From Ulota crispa (Eukaryota > Streptophyta > Bryopsida > Orthotrichales > Orthotrichaceae), in contig OY987242.1 in the NCBI GenBank assembly GCA_963920765.1, forward strand, positions 31,086,002 to 31,150,001: a DNA stretch of 64,000 nucleotides, read 5' to 3'. Below, one piece after another: positions 1-11,034 of the stretch. Numbering within the stretch: position 1 is the stretch's first letter; each line of letters begins with the position of its first letter. The notes beneath the pieces were generated by a model, which saw only the letters and a program-made list of their open reading frames with translations, had not been told where the DNA came from and searched no databases. A program made the position numbers and the translations under genes.

Positions 1-1515
1 CTAGAGGTGTTTTTCTACTTGAATTGGTTTACTAACCACATACTTTTCTAGTTGATGAGTAAAAATGGGCCTTCGATTGACAAACAACAAGTGTTGATTG
101 TACACCCTTTGCGATTCCGCCATGACCCCGCCGCGACCCTGTCACGACTCCAGGGTGACACCGGCGCGACGCGTCAATTGCAGAGCTTGGGGCAACGCGT
201 GGGTTGTGGCCAAAGTTTCTTAGTTCATTGGGTGTTTTCATCTCATAGTGGTTCAGTCAATTTTTTGCTGGCATGTGATCCCCTTCTAGTGCAAGCTATT
301 GTCTTTGGGGTCAAAGCACAAGGTCAATGTAGCAAAGGGGATTGGTAATCACTATCCGCTCATGACATTTGTTACATGCTGCGCGTGACTGCATTGCGCA
401 AAGTGCTAGTTGTATCGGCTATTGCGAAGCTCTTGATTTGCAATCTGGTTTTCTTTTTAGATCAAAGTGGTATGTTTTTTTACATGCAGAGAATCCCCTC
501 CGCTCCGGCCTTAAAGCATTTAGGGCCGAAGCTTCTCTTGTGCACAACATAGGGGATCGCATTTTCATAACTTTTTTGGATGCGGGTAAATGCTATGCGT
601 GCAACGCGTGCTGTGAAGTTTATTGTAAGGGTTCAAGATCTGAATACGCAAGGTCGTATCCCTTGGTTCCTAGATTATATTTGAAGATTGAGCTCCTTTG
701 GCAAAACGCAAAATCCTTCAAGGCCAAAGCTTAGTGCAATACTGGCTAAGGAGATTGCTCCGTCTGATGGTCTATCTCTCTGTTGCTATTAAGTAATGTG
801 GTGCCTACCTACAGCAGGCTGTAATGTGCGTGGCTAGTATCTCCAAGAGTAAAAAATTGAGTTGGTGCAATAGTAGGTCCGTTTTACTAGTGCCTTCCAA
901 GTATTTGTTGCTAGAGGCATCTTCTCTTGATGTCCTTTGTTGTGACGCTAATTCCTTTGGGTCCAACCCCTTTAGCTTCTCCAGTTAAGGAGATCATCTA
1001 TTTAACCTCAACCTTTGCAACTTTTTGCTCATATACTAGGAGTGACGGTGGGGGAATGCAAGTAATTAATAGGCTTCTGTAGGTGATGTCTTGTGCCTTT
1101 GTAAGGACGTGAGCACTTATCTTATGCTTGAGATCTCCACAGAATTTTTTTGAAAGCTTCGGAGCCAAATGATCTACCTGTGTTGCTAATGGAGATAGTA
1201 TATATTCATTGCTTTGTATCATGTCATAATTTTGTTGTGCTAAGTGAACGACTATCACAAGCGTTATGTCTCCTAGCATAAAATGGAGATTAGCCCAAAA
1301 GTTTAAATACATGCATGTCTCCGTTCTGAATACAAATTCTCCTCAGTTCTTGCAAGTTATCCATCATTGCCATTTTTTGAAATGGGTTGTGCGGTAATTT
1401 TTATGCTGCTTAGCATTCAGATGATATTTGAGATAGAAATATTTTGAAGCATCAATTCTGTCAAATGTCTTACTTTTTCTCACTGCTGCAAATCGTTCCG
1501 GAGTTTGTCAAGAAG
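1..1515. other. Stretch with no recognised gene
   Basis: I see no recognisable protein family, RNA gene or clear repeat here. Open frames exist on both strands but are short, have no family resemblance and no sensible splice continuation. The stretch immediately precedes the decayed ParB-like/methyltransferase gene, so part of it may be that gene's former promoter and leader. A GC-richer patch lies near 110-200. Confidence 0.5.
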
Positions 1516-4500
1516 ATGGCTAATTCTGTCAACATGGATACTGTGCGAGAAACTGCAGCAACTCAAGTAGCTGGTACATCACAAGAATCTGCTCCCGCCC
1601 AAGTAGCTGGTTTTTCAACGGCACCTGCTCTGGCCCAAGTAGCTAGTACATCAACGGACCCTGGTGGAGACAATGTTGATCTGAACATTGGTGAGGACAA
1701 GTTTTGTTTGCAGCAACGGAACAACACAGTTAGGGCAATTGAAGAAATGCAAATCCAGCCAAAGGCTTTATCACATTTCCACATTCCATTATGTTGCATG
1801 ACTTCTCTGCCCCTTGTGCGTCCAACCCTACCTTTGGATGTTACAAAAATTGAGCAAAGCTTTGCGCACAGTAATCGCCCAGGTAGTAGCATTTTCTATG
1901 TGGCAATCACTTATCCAAATGGCGGTGAGAAGCGTTTCATTGCTGCTGATGTTGAAAAGTGGGGACCTCTCTGAGTTGCTAAGAGTGAGAAATTGGACTT
2001 GTTTCTTAATAATAATTCGGAGATAAGCTACCTTGGTGGACGCATGTTCTTCATTTGCGATGGGAATCACCACTTCAAGGCATGGACAGCTTACATTGAG
2101 TAGCTTCACTCCTCAGATCCAGAGTGGCATTATGCTATTGATTGCATTTGTCTTGACACTTGTGGGAGAGATGCCATCCTGCTCAATGCTATGCACAATG
2201 TTAATAGGTACAACATTTTGCTGAATTTTTGTTTGCATCATTTTTTTCCCAATGCTATTGTTGTGAACTCTTCACCTTTGTTTTGAGGATTATTTTTATC
2301 ATGCAGGGCCAACAAAACTTATTTTGTAAAGACGAACATGGTGCATATATTCCACCATGTCAAAACACTCGGGTTGCAAACTTTGGAGAGTTTGAAGCCG
2401 AATTTAAATCTAGCAGAGTATTCCAAGTGCATCAACAACCCGCATCGAGAGAAGACTTGGTACCCATGCGTGACAGACATCTTTGTCAATCTTGTCTTCC
2501 GCGTAAGATACTAGACCATCTGACCTTTCAATTCAGTTTCATTTGCAATGTTGAAAACGCAATGAACATTTGATACTGCTGTAATGGCAGCACGAGATAG
2601 CCGAGGCCTTTGATGTTGCTGTTAAGAAGTACTGGGACAATGCCAGCATTAAAGAAAAGAGCAAATATGGTGCCACTGCAGTAATGCATGAGGCAGCAAT
2701 TGTGAAAAGCAAAGCGTTGGGTGGATCATTTGGAAAAATGTGGCAGTTGCTAACTCGGTCCTTGGAGACGAATTCCTTGAGGAGGTTCGAACTTTGAACT
2801 CTGCTTCTTATGATTGTTTATGCGTTCCATCACTTTTTGCTATTGGAACAACGTCTTAGCTATTTGTAAGATAGATATAGTGGTTCCATGTTCTTGTAAT
2901 TGTGCCAACATTTGCATCGTTGGGGTAGTTTGCCGCAAGCGTTGCCCAGCACAACCGCCGCATGGTAGTGTTTCAGTAGGACCGTCAAGCACTCTAATCA
3001 GTTAGCCCTTTTGAATTTGGACCTGCTAGCTTAGTTTTGCAAGGAATGGCATAGGGTTTACTAGGGTATTTGAAGGCTAGTCTGTAGTTTCCTTCCAAAA
3101 AGTGAAGATGCAACAGCTTACTATGTTAGGTATCCACTAGATCGTTTGATCTCCTTGGCTTCAGTCATCGAAGGCTTCAGATCCAAAGGGTGTAGTGAGA
3201 TAATGAGGGGGAGTGCCTACAATGAAGTCAGAGAAGTGCCTGCTCTGGAAAGGAACTTCATCTCACACTGGCTCAAACCCTAAACCGCATTTGCATTGCT
3301 AGGCGATTACTTCATTTTGACGGGTACATGAGTTGTCGATCCCCTTGTTGATCCCCTTCACAGCTAGCCCTTTAGCCTTTGGACCCAAGGACTTGCTTGT
3401 CAAACCAAGGGCGACCCTACGCCTCCTCCTTTTTTGATCATTTCAGGCGTCTTGATCTTGGTATGTACACCTTAACTTCTTTTTTTGGTTTCCTAGGTTA
3501 CTAAGCATTGGAGCGTTGTGTCACAACCAAAAATGAAGTTAGAGAAATTGCAACTAGTTGCGACTGCATGTGCCTTGCCTCCTCACAAATTGCAATGGCT
3601 GAAGTGTCGGAATTCAAGTGACCATTCAAATAATGCTTATTGGTTTCCTGCAAAGCCTGTGAGCAAAACAAACTTGAAGAGTTGGTTGAACAAGGCTTGC
3701 TCTTACGCCAGGATAAGTATTCTTTTCCAATCTGCATATGTTATTCTTATATTTGTGCAATAGACTTCCTTTGACAATGTTTTGCCAAGTTATTACGGCT
3801 TGTTAATGATGTTGTTGTTGATTTTTATTTACAATACAGTTGGAGGACACTTTGATGGAGCTCAACTCAGTCATTTTGGCTGAGGATAATGTAGTAGTTG
3901 ACTTAAATGATGACCCAAAGCCACTCACAATTACTAAGTATGTTGATTCATGGCGTCTGAAGTTGTAGGATTATGGTTTCTTGGCCTTTTTCAAAGGATC
4001 AATTGCTTACTCGAGGTCCAAGCCCTTTGAGAAACAGCTCCAAATTGATTTGGCTGTGAAATGAGTGTTATTTAGGTTTGTCATCCCTCCACTCTCATTG
4101 AAATTATTGTTACTTGCCCTATTTTTTTCATAATTTAGTTTCTTTTTGAAGATGCATCATTGGCTGAAAGTTGGGATGTGCAGGTACTACAAGTACGAGC
4201 TTGTTCCAAAGAACACCATTACTGAGTCTAGCTTGCCTATCTTCTTTACAACATGGGTAGACAAGAACTCCAAAGACTGTATGTTTACCCCTAATCAAGC
4301 TAGGGATTGGTCCAACGCGCACTTGAAAGCAAAAATGTGGAACTTGGATTGTGCCACCGGTCCACCACCAAATGAAGAAGCTGTAAGGAAGGCAATTCTT
4401 GATGCAAGTGACATCCAAGGGCCTTGCCCTCCTACTCAAGGCTTAGCAAGTGACAATGACGACAAGCCAGATCTTTCAAATTTGGATCCTAAAGAGTGAA

Positions 4501-6446
4501 AGAAGATCCTGGCGCAAAGGCAGAAGTTGGCAAACAAAACTCGCGAGAACCAAATCAAGGAGGTTGAAGCTGAGCAAAAGAGAGACTTAGCAGTAGCTCA
4601 GAAGTTGAAATGAGCAGAAGATAAGGCCAATCAGAAAGTAAACAAGAGCAGCGTGCAAGGATCTTGTAGGAGTGCCCGGGTGTTGGCCCAAGGCAACGCT
4701 GCCCTCACACCATTGCTAGTTGCCACAACGCAGCAAGGCAGTGCTGCAAAATCTCCATCTCAGGGTGCTTCCCTAGCAGGTTTGCAGTTGGCAAGGCATT
4801 TGAAGCGCCCATCTTCAATGCCCACGCAGTCCATTACAAGTTTGGAGTTCCACACTTGTCTGGTTTTTGCAAAGATGGAGTCCTCTTTTGTTGAGCGTCA
4901 AGAATTCTTGTATTTTGGATCTGTGGCTCTAGGGGATGCTTACTATGGAATTCACTCACGCTTTCCACTTGATTTCAATGATTTGACATCATTTGTAAAT
5001 GCGGTGTGTACCCTACTTCTGAAAATATATTCATGGTCAAGATACATTCATGGTTTATATTTATATCGTTTGGTTTTCTTTTTAAGAGTTCTAATTGCTT
5101 TAAATCTTGCAAAACATGAATGACCATTGCAGGCCCTCCTATGGCGTAGCCGACCGCCAAACAGCAGTGGACCTTATCATTGCTGGTATTCTAGAGGGCT
5201 TACTAGTCCTAGGAATTTCATGCCCTACGTCATCAGTTCCTTATTGGAATGATCTGAAGCCGCATTATTTGGAGACCTTGTTTGATTATGGAAGGTCATT
5301 TTTGCATGATGACGGTGCGCTCCTTGTGTTTCATTCGGAATCCATGCCCATGGCCTTATTGAGAGGATGCTTAGCTAAATTCAAGTTCAAGATTTTGCAT
5401 CGCTGGACCGGAGTCAATAGGATGCGTTTGACCAACACCTCAAACCCTTCCAACATTGTAAGCCTTTTGTTCATTATTTTTCCATGCTTCTCTATGTTTC
5501 TTTGTTCATTTGTAATTGTCTTCATCTAACTACCACATATTGGCTTTTCTTCAGACAAACATGTTTGACATCAAGATCTTGGTTTGTGACCTTAAGGCTC
5601 CGCTGCAATCCAATTTCAATTTGCAAGAGGTTCCTGAGATTAAAGAGGCTGGTATTAACCTTAAATTGGACATCCATAACTGCGTGACTATGGACTCTCA
5701 GCTTGTTTATGGAGGTAATCCAGTTTGTGGTGGTAGAGAGAAGGATGAACGCTTCATCCAAATGATGATCTTGTCAACCACCCTACACGGCGACATTGTC
5801 CTTGATTGCAATGCTGCAATAGGTCAAACCGCATCCCTCTTCTAATCAATATCTATACACACATGGATTTTAATATTGCTGTATTTCATGTTTATTTGTA
5901 CTCTAGTATATTTATCTTCAACAGGCAGTAGCATCAAGGCTTGCAAAGCTGCAGGTAGAAAGCTTGTTGCAATGGAGGATGATGAGGTTGTTTTTTGCAA
6001 CATTCTTTTGCCCTTAGTTGCTCCTTTTGTGCCTAGCACATCGAAGAAGCAATGTGTGGAGCATGTAGAAATTGATGACGATTTAGAGGTTGAAGATTTT
6101 ACTGATGTTATAATGCATGTCAATCTAAACCGATTCTATACGTAAGTTTGTACTCTAATTTCATTGTTCGTCACTTTCTTCAATTGACTTTTTAATGTGT
6201 CTTTCCCTAAACTTGATTCATTGCTTGATTCTCATTTTCAGCACAAGCGTGAAGGCCAAACCTTCTACACCTTTGTTGCAGCATTCTTCTCATTCCACCT
6301 CTTCAGTAGAGCCTTCCTCTTGCAGCAAGAGCTCGGACTCTAGCTTTATACTACCTGTGTACGCTGAACAGCAGGCTATATTTTCAGTAGAGGTTGGTGT
6401 CAAAGTTGGAAAGGAAAAGGGTTACAAGGGAGATCCAAGTGTCTAG
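1516..6446 (+). pseudogene. Decayed ParB/sulfiredoxin-like domain plus beta-class amino-methyltransferase-like gene
   Basis: Ten exons can be traced: 1516-2207, 2307-2502, 2591-2784, about 3497-3712, 3840-4073, 4184-5005, 5133-5457, 5555-5822, 5925-6141 and 6242-6446. Most junctions have GT/AG ends and keep frame; the junctions around exon 4 are unclear. The product would be about 1100 residues. Exon 1 has a repeated AQVAGTS-like tract, then the motif ICDGNHHFKAW, which resembles the GNHR motif of ParB/sulfiredoxin-like folds. Exons 8-9 join to give LDCNAAIGSS followed by AAGRKLVAMEDDE. This matches the SAM-binding D-x-F-x-G-S-G ... GR-x-x-x-x-x-E pattern of N6_N4_Mtase enzymes. GDAYYGI in exon 6 may be a degraded DPPY motif. 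In-frame stops at 1972, 2101, 3966, 4062, 4497 and 4611 make it a pseudogene. The fold assignments come from motifs read by eye. Whether this was a host gene or a mobile-element gene is unknown. Confidence 0.6.
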
Positions 6447-7639
6447 ATATATTTAAACACTGCGGTTACAGAGTCTTTGGCTGATGATGAAACCTAAATC
6501 CTTGGATCTCTCGTGATACATCCGAATCCTTCTCTTTATCCTTCATTGACGCCAAGACATTCCTATCTAGACGTATAGAGGAGTGCCACTTTTCATATGA
6601 TTTGTTTTGGTCTTCTTTAGGGTATCTATCTTTTTATCTTTTTTTGGTGTTGTTTTTTCTTGAGATGTTCTTTCTTTCCCTATGTAAAGGATTAACAATT
6701 TTACTTATTTTTCTTTTGCACATGATTGTTTTAGAGTATAGTTTACCTTGACAATCTCTAATCATCTACACTCTTGTTGTAAGATGTCCACTAAACCCTA
6801 AACCCAATATCTCCCCAAGTCAATTTACATTTCCCGCTAAACCCTATCATAAACCCTAAGCCCACACTACATGAAATGATTTTATTTATTTTTAAGATGT
6901 AGACCCTATATCCTAATTCTCTTACCTCTTTTAAATTTAAGCCTAAACAGCATTTTTGAATCTATTTTGATTTATATCTGACTTTTTCTTGCCTTTGAAC
7001 ATTATGTAAAAGTTGAAATATTTGTGCTCTATCATTCCCCTAAACCCCTCTATTTTGTCCACGGTTTTAGGTTCCTTTCTACACGAGTTTAGGACTACTT
7101 ATTCTCATGCAAAATTCCATACTTTGCTCATGGCTCATGGCTCACAGCTCATGAAATAGCATTCCCCTCTCTAATAGGGACCCTATGAGCTTCAACTTTG
7201 CCATTTTATAAAAAATAATCTACAATATTTTTTCCACAAAAATTATGTTTCAAGACAGCTTGTTGAAAGGCTAACCCTATTGATTTTTTTCTTGAATTTT
7301 CCAAGGCCTTGGGGTACCTCAAACCTTTAAACACTTGAGTATGGATATGTCTACCTTCAAATAGGATCTTTAAATCAAAACATGAATTCAAATTTCTCAA
7401 ATTCTATCTTCTGATGGTAAATATCAAAACTCTCACATTTTTTGGCTAGTGAAATATAGTGTTTTTCCACCTTGGTCCCACATTGACGTTTGTGCAATAA
7501 AATGAGCCTCCCCAAACATGTCGCATAAACCAAAATGAAATTTAGAAAGACATGGAAACTTGTCAAAGGACTTTGTTTGTTTTTTTCCTTCATTTATACA
7601 TATGTCCGCCTTTTTATATATATGGGTAGAATAGATGAT
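6447..7639. other. AT-rich intergenic, telomere-like short motifs
   Basis: No gene is visible. Scattered AAACCCTA-type heptamers occur at about 6791-6862, but they are interspersed rather than a true telomeric array. A motif around 7128-7165 (runs of GCTCATG ending in TAGCATTCCC) recurs around 27714-27755, which suggests a dispersed repeat end. Confidence 0.4.
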
Positions 7640-8041
7640 GGGACAAACTAGGGAGACACCCCCTAGTTGCTAGAGAGACACTCCAATAGCCCAACCTATT
7701 AAATTCAAGATTATTGTTATGTTGAAATAAGAAAGAAAATTAAAAATATATTTTAGTGCACACCATCTGCAAGCATTGCAAACATATAACAAAAATATCT
7801 TATTTGTGACATGGTCAAGGGTTTAAACTAGTCGTTCCTTTCATTTGTAAGTTTAACTCTTGACTGTGTCACAAATGAGACATATTTGTTGTATGTTTGC
7901 AAAGCTTTCAGATGCAAATGTGCACTAAAATATTCTTTTGATTTTATTTCTTATTGCAACATAACAATAATCTCAAATTTAATAGGTTGGGCTATAGGGA
8001 TGTCTCCCTAGCAACTAGAGGGTGTCTCCCTAGTCTGTCCC
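7640..8041. mobile_element. Foldback MITE with arms of about 190 bp
   Basis: The sequence is a nearly complete palindrome. The left end GGGACAAACTAGGGAGACAC is mirrored by GTGTCTCCCTAGTCTGTCCC at 8022-8041. Pairing continues inward through the TAATAGGTTGGGCTAT-type segment and the TTTAGTGCACA-type segment towards a centre near 7830-7840. There is no coding capacity. I found no convincing target-site duplication, so the superfamily is open. The right end directly abuts the next repeat. Confidence 0.75.
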
Positions 8042-8274
8042 TATACTGAATATTGTGTTTAGGTTGCCCCACACTAATTCTCATATCTTACACTTGTATT
8101 GTTGTAAAAATGATTTTCATTGCTAATTAATGCGCAAAAACCAATTTTAAAGGGCCTTGCAACCACTACAAAGCTGCTGCAGAAAAAATTAACAAGGTTC
8201 AAGTTGTAAACCATGTGAAATCTAAGCATGGTCAACCATTAGTGTAGGGCAATCTAAATGCAATATTCAGTGTA
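8042..8274. mobile_element. Short TIR element, family with TACACTGAATATTG ends (copy 1)
   Basis: The left end TATACTGAATATTG and the right end CAATATTCAGTGTA are inverted repeats, continuing into TTTAGGTTGCCC. The interior matches the element at 16541-16831; both contain a TTGTAAACC segment followed by TGTGAAA. It is non-coding and about 233 bp. Target-site duplications are obscured because a different MITE abuts the left end. Confidence 0.6.
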
Positions 8275-11034
8275 AATAATATGTATATGATACATATTGG
8301 ATAGAGAATGTATGATGTGCTATCCATTCATATACAAGGACGCATGCAAGTGGCCAACAGTGAAAATATTTTGGATGAAGTGGCTTTAGCTTTTTTTCTA
8401 ACCAAAAAATGGTTGAGTAGCAAGTATGGCTTTATATTTTTTACACATGTAAAGTTGGATGCTTTCAACCTTTTGTCAGAGCTAAATCTCATGATGGTTT
8501 TGTGAGAAATTAGAATATTGCACTAGTAGGGTGAGGCAACATCAACTGGAACCCTGTAAACCAAGCTCCTACTCCCAATCCCATGTATAAAAGGTGGTTA
8601 AATATTTCACATTTTTTCAAAAATACTATAGAACAGTTAGCCACACCAAATTTGGTGTAGTAAAAAAGCTATAATTAGCACAAAACATTTTAACTGGTGG
8701 CCAATATCGTGCTGTGTACAATACAGTACCTCAAAGCCTACCACCTTACTTGCACCTTGGTCGTTGGGGTGGGGGTACAAGTACAACCGCGGTCACAGAT
8801 AAACGTGGCATCTTCTAGCACCTCTAGACCATGGTCTTTGGAGTGGCACCCCACTCAACCCTACCCCTGCCTCTGCCCCACGCCTGCACTCTGCCGAGTC
8901 CCTTGTCTTGCTCCTTGCTGGCTCGAGCCCCCAAATCCCTCCAACGACGCCATAGCCACCGCGACAATTGCGTTGCGATTTCCACAGTTTTGCACAAGCC
9001 CTGCCCGTTTGAAGTTATAGTATAGCAATAGCCACCACATGATGGTTACTATTTTGCATCCCTGTCTCGCACCTGAATCCTCCACTCAACCTACTATTTG
9101 TGCATTTTCTTTTTTTCTTTAACTTATTTCCCCTGCTTTCTAGCCACTCTGTTCTCTTTCCCGTGTGGATTCATCCCTAGATTCATTCACGTTTTCTTGA
9201 TTGCTTTGATGTTGACATTGTGGCTGGAGCTTCAAAGGAGGAGCTATTGGAATGGAGCCTTAGCTGTCTTAGAGAAGAGAGGAGTAGTCGTGGAGCAATT
9301 GCTTGCTCTTGTATGAGAGGTAGTGAGAGAAAGAAATAGAGAGAGGGGCAGAGACTTGTGGTGACTCCGTTGTTGCCTCGTGTTAGATCTTAGATCAAAA
9401 TTGCGAGGAGCAAGAAAAATTGGATTTGAAACAAGAATTGAAGTGGAGCAAGTCATGTGTTAGGGTTTTGGGAACATTTGTGGCAAATATTTGCGTATTC
9501 TTTTATGCTGAATACAATCGGCAGCTTTGTCGGGGAAAGGCCTTTGCGAATTTAAAGAAATGTGAGTTGCTGTGAATGTCTAGAAAGATTGTTGCAATCT
9601 TTGATAGTTCATTTGGTACTTTAGAGTGATCTAAATATGATTCCTTTGGGAGAAAACACTAGCGTGATGATGTTTATTTGCAATGTCGGCAGTATTGCGT
9701 TGAAGCAATTCTTCTCGCGCACTTTTGATACAATTTTCTGTGCATTTGGAGTAGGTCATCAACGTTCTCATTCTTGATCTTCGGGCAGCTTAAAGTGAAT
9801 TTATGGATGATGAAGTTGAATTGAGCTACTAGTAACTGCGTCCAGCATGGAATTTGGTTATGATCAAAGATTATTCTAAGGGATACAAAGTTTGTCCGTT
9901 TGCGTCTCATTTTACTAGGAAGGTATTTAGATTCAAAGGAAATGAGTTGTCTGTAGGTATTTGTGTGAATGGATTTGAAAGTGAAAAAGAAGCACATGGA
10001 GAGTCAATGGAAGAGGATCATTGAATTTGTTACTGCATTTTAAATTTGGATTTAGTCTCCCTAAACTTTACACCTGCAATTTGAACATTCTAATGAACTT
10101 GTATTGAATTCCCCTTAGCATTTGGTCATTGTCATTGTAGATATGGTTAGAATACCACAATCATTGAACATTTCTCTTAAGCTAGAAGAGCATAGGATGA
10201 TTTTTGGCTGTACTAGCATTTTATACGTGGTATCTATCCTTGTTGCCAGCAAATTTAGTGCGCTCTTTACAAGTCATTGAGACCTTCTTTGGAGTTAATG
10301 TATTTGAGAACCCTATCCACATTTTCTAATTGACTAGCCTCCTTTTCAGGCTCTCTAATTTTGAGTCCGCCGGGTCTTGTATATAGACATGTTGAATTTT
10401 TGAATTTTAGTTCATTGAGATGTCGATCTTTAGATTCAAAGGAGAGACGAGTTCTCTGAAACTGTATGATGATCAAATCTAGGCTTCTCATTTGATTCCT
10501 AAATCTAGATTTGTTGCTATTGGAGGTTTTTTCTAACACATCCATTCCTCTCTTTTCTAGTTCATATTTATAACAACTTGCATATTTCTCGAATCTAAAT
10601 TAAGTTTTAGTGGTTTAGGAAAATCTAGTATACTGTGCTAAAAACAAAAATGATGAGAAATAGGTAAGTAATGCATTGAAGTTGAGTAGTTTCAAAGTAG
10701 CAAAGTAAATTTTTATTCTTGCAGAAGTTATGATGTGATTTTCATTTAATTTTTTTGGATTTTTTTCTCAATGAAGGAACTTTAGTTTTAGTGGACGTCT
10801 TCATGCGCATGAGCTTAGTAAGCTGAAGTTTTTATATCCAATTATCTTGCTAGTGTATTTACTGGTTCTCTTGTTGTTATTTTACAAGGACTTCCAGCTT
10901 AGATTTTGAAGGCGTGAATTAGTAGAGGCGGGCATGTCCAGGGGTAGGCGGAAGTTTTTTGACACGGGGTTGGTTTTAACCTCCCAACTTCTGAGATAAA
11001 ATTATTGCATTGGGGGTTGGAACTAAAAGGGGCT
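8275..11034. other. Intergenic region upstream of DUF668 pseudogene
   Basis: No gene is recognised. A GC-richer patch at about 8740-9000 and a purine-rich AGAGAG segment at about 9315-9355 resemble promoter or leader sequence. They could be the former 5' region of the DUF3475/DUF668 pseudogene downstream. The remainder is AT-rich, and open frames on the minus strand at 9674-9997 and 10267-10545 show no family resemblance I trust. Confidence 0.35.

Noticed and set aside
1972-4613. In-frame TGA/TAG codons as sites of U-to-C RNA editing that would restore Arg or Gln
   Set aside because: U-to-C editing of this type is known from organelle transcripts of some land plants. This gene has spliceosomal introns and is nuclear, so decay is the simpler explanation.
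4999-5140. A frameshift between exons 6 and 7 of the ParB-like/methylase relic
   Set aside because: Using the donor GT at 5006 instead of 5004 restores the frame across the junction (VNAVPSYGVADRQ), so no frameshift is needed.
6791-6862. Telomere-like AAACCCTAAACCC motifs as an interstitial telomere
   Set aside because: Only isolated heptamers separated by unrelated sequence; no continuous array.
10267-10545. Minus-strand frame with VDRVLKYINSKEGL, faintly like the Copia RNase H region
   Set aside because: Only a few residues match, flanking sequence lacks any other retrotransposon motif, and no LTRs or primer-binding site are visible.
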